From contig NZ_CP108569.1 in NCBI RefSeq assembly GCF_036010505.1, positions 1,488,001 to 1,552,000 of the forward strand: a DNA stretch of 64,000 nucleotides, given 5' to 3'. Both the position numbers and the translations under genes were made by a program. The notes beneath the pieces are model-generated. The model saw nothing but the letters and a program-made list of their open reading frames with translations. It searched no databases and was not told where the DNA came from. The stretch comes from Streptomyces sp. NBC_01197. GTDB taxonomy: Bacteria; Actinomycetota; Actinomycetes; Streptomycetales; Streptomycetaceae. How positions within the stretch are numbered: position 1 is the stretch's first letter; each line of letters opens with the position of its first letter. Below, in pieces: positions 8,649-17,470 of this stretch.

Positions 8649-10442
8649 ATGACCGCGACGCAACGCAGGGGTGGCAGCGGGAAGCAGGGCAAGGACGGCC
8701 TTGTCGAGATGGCGTGGGATCCCATCACCCGCATCGTGGGCAGCCTGGGCATCTACACGAAGATCGATTTCAAGCAGAAGGTGGTGGCCGAGTGCCACAG
8801 CACCAGCTCCATCTTCCGCGGCTACTCGGTCTTCATGAAGGGCAAGGACCCGCGCGACGCGCACTTCATCACCAGCCGCATCTGCGGTATCTGCGGAGAC
8901 AACCACGCCACGTGTTCCTGCTACGCGCAGAACATGGCGTACGGGGTGAAGCCGCCGCACATCGGTGAGTGGATCGTCAACCTCGGCGAGGCCGCGGAGT
9001 ACATGTTCGACCACAACATCTTCCAGGAGAACCTGGTCGGGGTCGACTACTGCGAGAAGATGGTCGCGGAGACCAACCCGGGCGTGCTGGAGCAGGCCAA
9101 CCGCACCCCGTCACCGCACGCCGAGGCACACGGGTACAAGACCATCGGCGACATCATGCGCTCGCTGAACCCCTTCACCGGTGAGTTCTACCGGGAGGCG
9201 CTCCAGGTCAGCCGGATGACCCGGGAGATGTTCTGCCTCATGGAGGGCAGGCACGTCCACCCCTCCACGCTCTACCCGGGCGGCGTGGGCACCGTGGCGA
9301 CCGTGCAGCTGATGACGGACTACATCACCCGGCTGCAGCGCTACGTCGAGTTCATGAAGAAGGTCGTGCCGATGCACGACGATCTCTTCGACTTCTTCTA
9401 CGAGGCGCTGCCCGGCTACGAGCAGGTCGGCAACCGGCGCATCCTGCTGGGCTGCTGGGGCTCGTTCCAGGACCCGGAGCACTGCAACTTCAAGTACCAG
9501 GACATGACCGAGTGGGGACGGAAGATGTACGTCACCCCCGGTGTGGTCGTGGACGGGAAGCTGGTCACCACCGACCTGGTGAAGATCAACCTGGGCATCC
9601 GGATCCTCCTCGGCTCGTCGTACTACGGCGACTGGGAGGAGCAGGAGATGTTCGTGACCCACGACCCGCTCGGCAACCCCGTGGACCGCAGGCACCCGTG
9701 GAACCAGCACACCAACCCGCAGCCGCAGAAGCGGGATCTGGACGACAAGTACAGCTGGGTGATGTCGCCGCGCTGGTTCGACGGCAAGGACTACCTCGCG
9801 CTCGACACCGGCGGCGGCCCGCTGGCCCGGCTGTGGACCACCGCGCTGGCCGGGCTCGTCGACATCGGGTACATCCAGTCCACCGGCAACAGCGTCAAGA
9901 TCAATCTCCCGAAGACCGCACTCAAGGGCCCGGTGGAGCTGGAGTGGCACGTCCCGAAGTGGAGCAACACGATCGAGCGCAACCGGGCGCGCACCTACTT
10001 CCAGGCGTACGCGGCGGCCTGCGCGCTGCACTTCGCGGAGAAGGCGCTGGTGGAGATCCGCGCGGGCCGGACGAAGACCTGGGAGAAGTTCGAGGTACCG
10101 GATGAGGGCGTCGGCTGCGGCTTCACCGAGGCGGTGCGCGGTGTGCTCTCGCACCACATGGTGATCCGGGACGGCAAGATCGCCAACTACCACCCGTACC
10201 CGCCGACCCCCTGGAACGCGAGCCCCCGCGACAACTTCGGTACGCCGGGGCCGTACGAGGACGCGGTGCAGGGACAGCCGATCTTCGAGGAGAACGACCG
10301 GGAGCACTTCAAGGGGATCGACATCATGCGCACGGTGCGCAGCTTCGACCCCTGTCTGCCCTGCGGCGTGCACATGTATCTCGGCGAGGGCAAGAAGCTG
10401 GAACTGCTGCACTCCCCCACCCAGTCGGCGGGCAGCGAGTGA
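8649..10442 (+). CDS. hhyL: Group 1h [NiFe]-hydrogenase large subunit
   Basis: The 597-residue catalytic subunit holding the Ni-Fe(CN)2CO site. The L1 motif RICGICGDNHA places C79 and C82, and L2 near the C-terminus, DPCLPCGVH, places C569, C572 and H575. The protein continues for 22 residues after H575. This tail is the peptide removed by the maturation endopeptidase encoded at 14291, so the gene product is made as a precursor. The long insertions typical of group 1h are present. The TGA overlaps the start of the next gene, indicating coupling within the operon. Confidence 0.97.
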   Translation: MTATQRRGGSGKQGKDGLVEMAWDPITRIVGSLGIYTKIDFKQKVVAECHSTSSIFRGYSVFMKGKDPRDAHFITSRICGICGDNHATCSCYAQNMAYGVKPPHIGEWIVNLGEAAEYMFDHNIFQENLVGVDYCEKMVAETNPGVLEQANRTPSPHAEAHGYKTIGDIMRSLNPFTGEFYREALQVSRMTREMFCLMEGRHVHPSTLYPGGVGTVATVQLMTDYITRLQRYVEFMKKVVPMHDDLFDFFYEALPGYEQVGNRRILLGCWGSFQDPEHCNFKYQDMTEWGRKMYVTPGVVVDGKLVTTDLVKINLGIRILLGSSYYGDWEEQEMFVTHDPLGNPVDRRHPWNQHTNPQPQKRDLDDKYSWVMSPRWFDGKDYLALDTGGGPLARLWTTALAGLVDIGYIQSTGNSVKINLPKTALKGPVELEWHVPKWSNTIERNRARTYFQAYAAACALHFAEKALVEIRAGRTKTWEKFEVPDEGVGCGFTEAVRGVLSHHMVIRDGKIANYHPYPPTPWNASPRDNFGTPGPYEDAVQGQPIFEENDREHFKGIDIMRTVRSFDPCLPCGVHMYLGEGKKLELLHSPTQSAGSE

Positions 10443-11401
10443 TGGCGCAGGAGACCGTGTCCGCACAGCAGACCGCGTCCGGGCCCGCCGACTGGCGGGC
10501 GGCCGGCGACCGTATCGACACACTGATCGCCGCCAGCGCGGCGGGCGGCGCCGTCGCCCGCGAGCGGAGCGAGGAACTGGTCCGGCTCGTCACGGACTTC
10601 TACGGCGCCGGTCTGGAGCGGCTGCTCGACCTGGTGCACGAGCAAGGCCGGCTGGACGACGAGGTACTGGCGGCCCTGGCGGCCGACGACCTGGTGGCCA
10701 GCCTGCTGCTGGTGCACGGGCTGCACCCGTACGGCGTGGAGACCCGGGTCGAGGAGGCGCTGGAGAGCGTCCGGCCGTATCTCGGTTCGCACGGCGGCGA
10801 TGTGGAGCTGCTGGGCGTCACGGATGACGGCGTCGTGAGGCTCCGGCTGCTCGGCAGCTGCGACGGGTGCCCCTCGTCGTCGGCCACGCTCAAGCTGGCC
10901 GTGCGCAGCGCGGTCGAGGCCGCGGCCCCGGAGATCACCGGGATCGAGGTGGAGGCGGCAGCGGACGGTACGGGCGAACCCGGGCCGCTGGTCACGGTGG
11001 ACTCGCTGTTCTCCCGGCTCCACGAGGCGGCTTCGGCTCCGGGCGACGGAGGTTCGTCCTGGGAGGCCGTGCCGGGGCTCGACGCCCTGGAACCCGGTGG
11101 CGTACGGCACTTCAGCGCGGGCACGATCCCGGTGCTTGCCTGCCGGATCGGCTCCGACCTGTTCGCCTTCCGTGACTGGTGCGCGCGGTGCGACCGGTCC
11201 CTGGAGGGCGCGGCGTTGGCCCGCCGGCTGGGCGGCGCGTCCGGTGACGGTGTGCTGCGGTGCCCCGGCTGCCGTGCGCACTACGACGTACGACGGGCCG
11301 GTGCCTGTCTCGACGAGGACGGGCTGCACCTGGACCCGCTGCCGCTGCTTGTGGACGGCCCGACGGTCTCCGTCGCGGTGCCCGCCCCGGTCTCCGCGTG
11401 A
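10442..11401 (+). CDS. hhyE: Hydrogenase-associated Fe-S protein, NifU plus Rieske-like (HhyE-like)
   Basis: A 319-residue protein with an alpha-helical N-terminal third, a NifU C-terminal-type domain (about residues 100-170; SHGGDVELLG then C140-DG-C143), and a C-terminal Rieske-fold domain. Proteins of this kind encoded next to huc/hhy genes in mycobacteria (HucE, HhyE) are implicated in passing electrons from the hydrogenase to the quinone pool. Here the cluster-binding loops read CARC and CPGCRAHYDV, so both positions are CxxC pairs and the usual Rieske histidines are missing. That suggests an all-Cys cluster or zinc site. The start overlaps the hhyL stop; GTG at 10439 is an alternative. 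The symbol is by analogy. Confidence 0.82.
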   Translation: MAQETVSAQQTASGPADWRAAGDRIDTLIAASAAGGAVARERSEELVRLVTDFYGAGLERLLDLVHEQGRLDDEVLAALAADDLVASLLLVHGLHPYGVETRVEEALESVRPYLGSHGGDVELLGVTDDGVVRLRLLGSCDGCPSSSATLKLAVRSAVEAAAPEITGIEVEAAADGTGEPGPLVTVDSLFSRLHEAASAPGDGGSSWEAVPGLDALEPGGVRHFSAGTIPVLACRIGSDLFAFRDWCARCDRSLEGAALARRLGGASGDGVLRCPGCRAHYDVRRAGACLDEDGLHLDPLPLLVDGPTVSVAVPAPVSA

Positions 11402-12051
11402 GCGCCCCGGGCCGTACGGCGACCCCGGTGTCCGCGCTGCGGCGGATCACCCGCAACCGCCCGCAGCCGGCGGCTGGTGAACGCTGCGAGATGTGCGCCG
11501 AGCCGGTCGTCCCCGAGCACCCGCACGTGGTGAACCTGGAGAGCCGCGCGCTGATGTGCAGCTGCCGTGCCTGCTATCTCCTCTTCACCGATGAGGACGC
11601 GCAGCTGCGCTACCGGGCGGTGCCGGAACGGTATCTCCGCTTCGACGGGGAGCCGCTGGACGCACGGGCCTGGGACGAACTCCAGATCCCCGTGGGCCTG
11701 GCGTTCCTCTTCCGCAACTCGGTGCAGGACCGCACGGTCGCGTTCTACCCCGGGCCCGCGGGCGCCACCGAGTCCGAACTCCCGCTGGACGCCTGGGACT
11801 CCGTCGTCCGCTCGGCGCCCGCGCTCGCGGTGCTGCGTCCCGACGTGGAAGCGCTGCTGGTCCGCCGCCCCGGCACCGGGGACGGCTCATGCCATCTGGT
11901 CCCCATCGACGCCTGTTACGAGCTGGTCGGCCAGCTGCGGACGCTGTGGCGCGGCTTCGACGGCGGCCGTGAGGCGCACGCGGCGATGGACGCCTTCTTC
12001 ACGCAGGTACGGGAGCGCAGCAGGACCGTCCCGGCGGAGGGGATCTCGTGA
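11398..12051 (+). CDS. DUF5947 family protein (hydrogenase-associated)
   Basis: A 217-residue cytoplasmic protein with no known function, conserved next to group 1h hydrogenases in actinomycetes. Near the N-terminus it has a CEMC pair followed by CSCRAC (residues about 30-60), a likely zinc or Fe-S site, then a soluble alpha/beta body with an LRPDVEALLVRRPG strand. GTG at 11398 overlaps the previous TGA and is strongly favoured over the longer upstream frame. The stop overlaps the next GTG. Its fixed position between the electron-transfer protein and DUF6084 suggests a role in assembly, docking or electron relay. This is inference from neighbourhood only. Confidence 0.8.
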   Translation: MSAPGRTATPVSALRRITRNRPQPAAGERCEMCAEPVVPEHPHVVNLESRALMCSCRACYLLFTDEDAQLRYRAVPERYLRFDGEPLDARAWDELQIPVGLAFLFRNSVQDRTVAFYPGPAGATESELPLDAWDSVVRSAPALAVLRPDVEALLVRRPGTGDGSCHLVPIDACYELVGQLRTLWRGFDGGREAHAAMDAFFTQVRERSRTVPAEGIS

Positions 12052-12704
12052 GCGGCACGGACTTCTCCTTACTGGACTTCTCGGTGCTCGACGTGGTGGC
12101 CGAACCGTACTCGGCGGCGCCCCAGTTGACGGCCCGGCTGCGGATCGAGGAGAGCAGCGGCGAGCGGATCCACGCGATCGTCCTGCAGTGCCAGGTCCGT
12201 ATCGAACCGCAGCGCCGCTCGTACGACGCGGCCGAGGAGGAGGGGTTGCGCGGGCTGTTCGGGGAGCGGTCCCGGTGGGCGGACACCCTGCGGCCGTTCC
12301 TCTGGATGCAGTGCAACACCACGGTCCAGGGGTTCACCGGCGCCACCGAGGTCGACCTCGCGCTGCCCTGCACCTATGACTTCGACGTGACCGGCTCGCG
12401 GTATCTCCACGCACTCGGGGAAGGCGCGGTGCCGCTCACGCTGCTCTTCTCGGGCACCGTCTTCACCAAGGGCAGCGCCGGTTTCGGCGTACGGCAGGTG
12501 CCCTGGGACTGCGAAGCCCGTCATCCGATGCCCGTCGCGGTGTGGCGGGAGATGATCGCCGCCCACTTCCCGAACGCGGGGTGGATCAGGCTCGACCACG
12601 ACGTCATCACCGAGTTCGCCGGCTTCCGCGCACAGCGCGGGCTGATCAGCTGGGAAGAGACGGTCCACACCCTGCTGGCCGAGACCGGAGAGGTGGTCCC
12701 GTGA
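12048..12704 (+). CDS. DUF6084 family protein (hydrogenase-associated)
   Basis: A 218-residue protein conserved in the same operon context. It begins FSLLDFSVLDVVAEPYSAAPQLTARLRIEE, a beta-rich N-terminal half that continues to a conserved LWMQCNTTVQGFTG segment. The C-terminal half contains PVAVWREMIAAHFPNAGWIRL and ends shortly after a tryptophan-rich stretch. There are no transmembrane helices and few cysteines. GTG start and stop overlap the neighbouring genes by 4 bp. The sequence resembles no enzyme I recognise. A structural or scaffold role in the hydrogenase complex is plausible but unproven. Confidence 0.78.
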   Translation: MSGTDFSLLDFSVLDVVAEPYSAAPQLTARLRIEESSGERIHAIVLQCQVRIEPQRRSYDAAEEEGLRGLFGERSRWADTLRPFLWMQCNTTVQGFTGATEVDLALPCTYDFDVTGSRYLHALGEGAVPLTLLFSGTVFTKGSAGFGVRQVPWDCEARHPMPVAVWREMIAAHFPNAGWIRLDHDVITEFAGFRAQRGLISWEETVHTLLAETGEVVP

Positions 12705-14131
12705 CCCCCGTGAACGCCCTGAGCCTGGACCACGTCCGTACGGTCGCCGACGCGGTGCTGTACGAGGGGTACCTGCTGTACCCGTACCGGGCCAGCTCCC
12801 ACAAGAACCGGTCCCGCTGGCAGTTCGGGGTACTGGGGCCGCCGTCCGCGGCGCCCGCCTGCTTCGGCGAGGAGCCGGACATGGCGATGCAGTGCCTGCT
12901 GGCCCCGGACGGGTCCCCCGCCGCCGTCACGGTTCATCTGCGCTTCCTCCAGGTGCAGATGCGGGAGGTGCAGCGGCGCGAGGCGGACGGCGGCCACACT
13001 CCGGTCACCGGACTGAACGTGGACGGCGTCCAGTTGCTGAGCTGGGAGGAGGCGGTCGAGCAGGAGATCGTGCTGCCCGGGCTCTCCCTCGCGCAGCCGG
13101 CCGATGTGCGGCGCACGGTGCCCGGCGGCGAAGACGTGGAGCAGCTGACGGACGCGGACGGCGCACCGGTCGGCCGGATCGTACGGCGCCGGCTTCCGCT
13201 GGACGTCCGGATCCGGGTGGACGCCACCGCCGACGACGGTCTGCTGCGGCTGTCGCTCGCCGTGGCCAACGAGCACCCCGGGACGCCCGCATCCAAGGAC
13301 GACGCGATCCGCAGCTCGCTGATCGGAGCGCATCTGATCCTGCGGGCGCACGGCGGCGAGTTCGTCTCGCTGCTCGAACCGCCGGAGCAGGCGGTGGCCG
13401 CCGCCGCCCGCTGCCGGCAGCGCAGGTGCTGGCCGGTCCTGGCCGGGGCCGAGGGCTCGGCTGACACCGTCCTGGGCGCGCCGATCATCCTCTACGACTA
13501 CCCGGAGGTGGCCGAGCAGAGCCCGGGCGCCCTGTTCGACTCCACCGAGATCGACGAGATCCTGACCCTGCGGGTCATGACCATGACCGAGCAGGAGAAG
13601 GCGGAGGCGCGGGCCACCGACCCCCGGGCGAGGGAGATCATCGAACGCTGCGACGCCATGTCCGCCGCGGATCTCCAGCGGTTGCACGGGCTGCTGCGCG
13701 AACCGCACGCGGCAGCGGCCCCGGGCTCGCTGCCGCAGCTGAACGCCGACGTCCGGGACAGTGAGCCGCCCGCGTTCGACACCGGCGGCGCGCCCTGGTG
13801 GGACCCCGCTTCGGACGCGGCCGTCCGTCCGGCGTCCGACGCTGTGGTGATCGACGGCGTCAGCGTCTCGCAGGGCAGCCTGGTGCGGGTGCACCCCTCA
13901 CGCCGGGCGGACGCCCAGGACCTGTTCTTCGACGGTCAGGTGGCGCGGGTGACCGCGGTGCTCTCGGATGTCGACGGCGGGACGCACGTCGCCCTGGTCC
14001 TCGTCGACGATCCGGCGGCGGACATGCACGACTGGTACGGCCGCTACTTCTATTTCGCCCCCGACGAGCTGGAGCCCCTGCCCGCCGGGACCCTCGAAAC
14101 CCTCGAAAACCGAGAGGAGAGCCCATCGTGA
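12701..14131 (+). CDS. Conserved hydrogenase-locus protein, 476 aa
   Basis: An uncharacterised protein present at this position in actinobacterial hhy loci. The first ~340 residues form a beta-rich region starting VADAVLYEGYLLYPYRASSHKN and including HLRFLQVQMREV, LPLDVRIRVDA, and a CRQRRCWPVL cysteine pair near residue 240. The last ~100 residues contain a small SH3-like beta-barrel (GSLVRVHPSRRADAQDLFFDG through VALVLVDDP), a module I associate with other hydrogenase-neighbour proteins. GTG at 12701 overlaps the DUF6084 stop. No signal peptide or membrane helix. It could scaffold or chaperone the HhySL complex; function unknown. Confidence 0.75.
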   Translation: MTPVNALSLDHVRTVADAVLYEGYLLYPYRASSHKNRSRWQFGVLGPPSAAPACFGEEPDMAMQCLLAPDGSPAAVTVHLRFLQVQMREVQRREADGGHTPVTGLNVDGVQLLSWEEAVEQEIVLPGLSLAQPADVRRTVPGGEDVEQLTDADGAPVGRIVRRRLPLDVRIRVDATADDGLLRLSLAVANEHPGTPASKDDAIRSSLIGAHLILRAHGGEFVSLLEPPEQAVAAAARCRQRRCWPVLAGAEGSADTVLGAPIILYDYPEVAEQSPGALFDSTEIDEILTLRVMTMTEQEKAEARATDPRAREIIERCDAMSAADLQRLHGLLREPHAAAAPGSLPQLNADVRDSEPPAFDTGGAPWWDPASDAAVRPASDAVVIDGVSVSQGSLVRVHPSRRADAQDLFFDGQVARVTAVLSDVDGGTHVALVLVDDPAADMHDWYGRYFYFAPDELEPLPAGTLETLENREESPS

Positions 14132-14247
14132 AGACCCTTGGCGTGATCACCGCAGTCGCGGGCGCAGTCCTGGTGGCAGCCGCTGTTGCCGTGGGAGTCC
14201 AGTCGATCCCGGACATCCGCCGGTATCTGCGAATGCGTTCGATGTGA
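14128..14247 (+). CDS. 39-residue membrane peptide (DUF6893-like)
   Basis: GTG at 14128 overlaps the end of the 476-aa gene and follows a GAGAGGAG site. The peptide begins MKTLGVITAVAGAVLVAAA, a single membrane helix, and ends with a basic tail, SIPDIRRYLRMRSM. The coupled start, conserved operon position and membrane-anchor shape support a real gene. The charge pattern predicts an N-out/C-in helix with the basic tail on the cytoplasmic face. It could tether the soluble hydrogenase to the membrane or to a respiratory partner, which is inference. It is easily missed by gene finders because of its size. Confidence 0.7.
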   Translation: MKTLGVITAVAGAVLVAAAVAVGVQSIPDIRRYLRMRSM

Positions 14248-14290
14248 GCGCCGCGTCGGTCCCGGCGCCCGGCCCGGCAGCAGCCCGGGC

Positions 14291-14794
14291 GTGGCGCCGG
14301 TGACGGATCGCGTGCTGGTCGCCGGGGTCGGCAACCTCTTCCTGAGCGATGACGGATTCGGCCCCGAGGTGGTCCGGGCACTCGCCGGTGCGGACACACT
14401 GCCGCCCGGCGTCCGCGTCGTGGACTACGGAATCCGGGGCATGCACCTCGCGTACGACCTGCTGGACGGGTACGACGCGCTGGTGCTGGTCGACGCCTGC
14501 CCGGGCGGGGGGCCGCCCGGCGAGGTGACTGTACTCGAAGTGGGTCCGGACGACCTCGGTTCGGGTGAATTCGATGCACACGGTATGAATCCGGTCGCAG
14601 TACTGGCAAATCTGGAACAACTGGGCGGTACCCTTCCGTCCACCTACGTCGTGGGCTGCACCCCCGCCGACGTCGGTGAGGGCATCGGGCTCAGCCCCGC
14701 GGTACTCGCGGCGGTGCCCGCGGCCATCGAGGCCGTAGGGATTCTGCTGGGCCGGCTGCTGCCCGCCGGACCCGCCCCGACCAGGAGGTCCTGA
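14291..14794 (+). CDS. Hydrogenase maturation endopeptidase (HyaD/HybD-type)
   Basis: A nickel-dependent protease of the HyaD/HybD family that trims the C-terminal peptide of HhyL after Ni insertion. The N-terminal strand VLVAGVGNLFLSDDGFGPEV includes the GxGN and DDGFG signatures with the Asp/Glu nickel ligand. LVLVDACPGG supplies the second ligand region and HGMNPVAVL the histidine. GTG at 14291 or 14300 are both possible; neither has a strong ribosome-binding site, so the first is given. Size is about 165 residues, normal for the family. The protease sits between the accessory genes and the hyp genes, as expected for a dedicated partner. Confidence 0.9.
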   Translation: MAPVTDRVLVAGVGNLFLSDDGFGPEVVRALAGADTLPPGVRVVDYGIRGMHLAYDLLDGYDALVLVDACPGGGPPGEVTVLEVGPDDLGSGEFDAHGMNPVAVLANLEQLGGTLPSTYVVGCTPADVGEGIGLSPAVLAAVPAAIEAVGILLGRLLPAGPAPTRRS

Positions 14795-14796
14795 TC

Positions 14797-17403
14797 ATGT
14801 GCCTTGGCATTCCGGGGCGGGTCGTGGAGCTCGTCGACGGATATGCCGGCCAGCTCGCGCTCGTCGATGTCGAGGGCGCGCGGCGGCGCGTCAACGTCGG
14901 GATGCTCGACTCCCCTCCGGCCGGCGGCGACTGGGTGCTTCTCCACATGGGCTTCGCACTGGAGGTCATCGACGCGGCGAAGGCGGGAGAGGCGCTCTCC
15001 GGCCTGGAGATGATGGGCCGGGCCCGCGACGAAGAGCCCGTTGAGGCCGCGCCCGGTGAGTCCCCGTCCGGTGAGGCCGCGGTCGACCGGTTGCGGCGGC
15101 GGTTCGAGGTGCACGGCGTGGTCCAGGGGGTCGGGTTCCGGCCCTTCGTGTACGTCAGCGCCCGCGAACTCGCCCTCAGCGGCTCGGTGGTCAACACCGG
15201 CTCCGGGGTGGTCGCCGAAGTCGAGGGCGAGGCAGGCGCGGTGGCCGAGTTCGGCAGGAGACTGCGCACGGACGCGCCCGTGCTCGCCGTGGTGGAGTCC
15301 GTCCACGAGTCGGACCTGCCGCCCGTGGGCGGAACGGAGTTCGCCATCGGGGAGTCCCGTGGGGAAGGGCCCGCCCGCACCCTGGTCTCGCCGGATGTGG
15401 CGACGTGCCGGGAGTGCCTGGACGAGATGCGCGATCCGGCGAACCGCCGCTACCGCCATCCCTTCATCACCTGCACCCACTGCGGCCCCCGGTTCACCAT
15501 CGTCACCGGTGTGCCGTACGACCGGGCGGCCACCACGATGGCCGCCTTCGAGATGTGCGCCGACTGCCGGTCGGAGTACGGCGATCCGGCCGACCGCCGC
15601 TTCCACGCCCAGCCGATCGCCTGCCACGCGTGCGGGCCCACTCTCGAACTGGTCCGCAAGGACGGTGCGCAGGCGGCGAGCCGCGAGAACGCGTTGCGGG
15701 GGGCCCGGGAGCTGCTGGCCGATGGCCGGATCGTCGCGGTGAAGGGGCTCGGCGGCTACCACCTCGCGTGCGACGCCCGCAACGAGGCGGCCGTGGCAGA
15801 GCTGCGGCGGCGCAAGCGGCGTGGCGGCAAGCCCTTCGCGGTGATGGTCGCGGACGTCGGCGTGGCGGCGCAGCTGGTGACGCTGACCGAGGACGAGGAG
15901 CGCCTGCTGACCAGTGCCCGCCGGCCGATCGTGCTGCTGCCGCGGCGCGGGACGCCGGAGCGGACCGGGGTATCCGGTTCGGTGGCGCCTGACAGCCCGG
16001 ATCTGGGTCTGATGCTTCCGTACACCCCCCTGCACGTCCTGCTCTTCGGTGTCGGGGACGACCGGCCGGGCCCCGACGCGCTGGTGATGACCTCGGCCAA
16101 CCTGGCGGGTGAGCCGATCGTCACCGATGACGCCGCGGCCCTCACCGGGCTCGCTTCGCTGGCCGATGCCTGGCTGCGGCACGACCGGCGGATCGAGGTG
16201 CCCTGCGACGACTCGGTCAGCCGGTTCGTGGCCGGCGCGGAGCTGCCGCTGCGCCGGTCCCGCGGTTACGCCCCGCTGCCGCTGGCGCTGCCCTTCGACG
16301 TACCGCCGCTCCTCGCGGCCGGCGCGGATCTCAAGAACACCTGCGCGCTCGGCGACGGGCGGTACGCCTGGGTGAGCCAGCACATCGGCGACATGGACGA
16401 TCTGGGCACGGCCTCCGCGCTGACCAGGACGGAACGGCAGCTGGAGCGGATCACCGGGGTCGAACCCGGGCAGCTGGTGGCCGATCTGCACCCCGGTTAC
16501 CGGTCGGGCGCCTGGGCCGTGGCGCACGCCGGGTCCCGGCCGGTGCGGCGGGTGCAGCACCACCACGCCCATATCGCTTCGGTCATGGGTGAGCACGGCA
16601 TCGGGGCGGACGAGAGCGTGATCGGTGTGGCCTTCGACGGCACCGGCGCCGGTACGGACGGGGCCGTGTGGGGCGGCGAGGTGCTGATCGCCGGTTACAA
16701 GTCGTTCGAGCGGTCGGCGCACCTGGGGTACGTGCCACTGGCGGGCGGCGACGCGAGTGTGCTGCGGCCGTACCGGATGGCGCTGGCCCACCTCCGTGCC
16801 GCCGGGGTCGCCTGGGACGAGCGGCTGCCCTCCGTACGGGCCTGCCCGCCGAGGGAACGGGACGTGCTGGCCCACCAGTTCGGTACCGGGTTCGGCTGTG
16901 TGCCGACGTCGAGCATGGGCCGGCTCTTCGACGCGGTGGCCTCGCTGGCCGGGGTCCGGCACGAGGTGGAGTACGAGGCAGAGGCCGCGATCGGCCTTGA
17001 GGGGCTGGCCAGGTCGGCCGGTCCTGACCGAGCGGTTGCGGACGGCCGGTACTCCTTCGGGATCAGGGAAGCGGTGGACGGGGAGCCCGTCGTCGCCGAC
17101 CCCGGCCCGGTCGTGCGCGCGGTGGTGTCGGACGTACGGGCGGGGGTGCCGGCCGAGCTGATCGCGGCACGGTTCCACACCTGCGTCGCCGCCCTGACCG
17201 TCTCCCTCGCCGAGCGCGCACGTGCCAGGACGGGGCTCGGGGTGGTGGCTCTCGGCGGTGGTGTCTTCCAGAACGCCGTACTGCTCGGTGCGGTCCAACA
17301 CGGCCTGGAAGACGCTGGCTTCACCGTGCTCCGGCCGAGACTCCTGCCCCCGAACGACGGAGGGATCGCCCTGGGCCAGCTTCTGATCGCCGCGTCGGGC
17401 TGA
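14797..17403 (+). CDS. hypF: HypC-HypF fusion, carbamoyl-phosphate-dependent maturation protein
   Basis: One 868-residue frame joins two maturation proteins. Residues 1-82 are a complete HypC: MCLGIPGRV with the essential Cys2, and GDWVLLHMGFALEVID. After a ~20-residue Gly/Pro/Glu linker, HypF follows: an acylphosphatase domain (about 103-195; RFEVHGVVQGVGFRPF), two zinc fingers (CRECLDEM, CTHCGPR, CADC, CHACGP; about 203-285), a YrdC-like domain (GGYHLACDA, TSANLAGEPI), and the Kae1-like carbamoyl transferase domain with QHHHAHIASVMGEHG and GGGVFQNAVL. No stop separates the parts. HypF makes the thiocarbamate on HypE that becomes CN-; HypC shuttles Fe(CN)2CO with HypD. The ATG is 2 bp beyond the endopeptidase stop. 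Confidence 0.93.
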   Translation: MCLGIPGRVVELVDGYAGQLALVDVEGARRRVNVGMLDSPPAGGDWVLLHMGFALEVIDAAKAGEALSGLEMMGRARDEEPVEAAPGESPSGEAAVDRLRRRFEVHGVVQGVGFRPFVYVSARELALSGSVVNTGSGVVAEVEGEAGAVAEFGRRLRTDAPVLAVVESVHESDLPPVGGTEFAIGESRGEGPARTLVSPDVATCRECLDEMRDPANRRYRHPFITCTHCGPRFTIVTGVPYDRAATTMAAFEMCADCRSEYGDPADRRFHAQPIACHACGPTLELVRKDGAQAASRENALRGARELLADGRIVAVKGLGGYHLACDARNEAAVAELRRRKRRGGKPFAVMVADVGVAAQLVTLTEDEERLLTSARRPIVLLPRRGTPERTGVSGSVAPDSPDLGLMLPYTPLHVLLFGVGDDRPGPDALVMTSANLAGEPIVTDDAAALTGLASLADAWLRHDRRIEVPCDDSVSRFVAGAELPLRRSRGYAPLPLALPFDVPPLLAAGADLKNTCALGDGRYAWVSQHIGDMDDLGTASALTRTERQLERITGVEPGQLVADLHPGYRSGAWAVAHAGSRPVRRVQHHHAHIASVMGEHGIGADESVIGVAFDGTGAGTDGAVWGGEVLIAGYKSFERSAHLGYVPLAGGDASVLRPYRMALAHLRAAGVAWDERLPSVRACPPRERDVLAHQFGTGFGCVPTSSMGRLFDAVASLAGVRHEVEYEAEAAIGLEGLARSAGPDRAVADGRYSFGIREAVDGEPVVADPGPVVRAVVSDVRAGVPAELIAARFHTCVAALTVSLAERARARTGLGVVALGGGVFQNAVLLGAVQHGLEDAGFTVLRPRLLPPNDGGIALGQLLIAASG

Positions 17404-17470
17404 CCCCCGTACGTCAGGTCATCCGTACAGATTCACGGGATCCACCGGGGATCCACAGAGAAGAGGGACC

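Noticed and set aside
14797..15050. Separate hypC and hypF genes with a missed stop
   Set aside because: No stop codon or good internal start with a ribosome-binding site is present between the two domains; a fusion is the direct reading.
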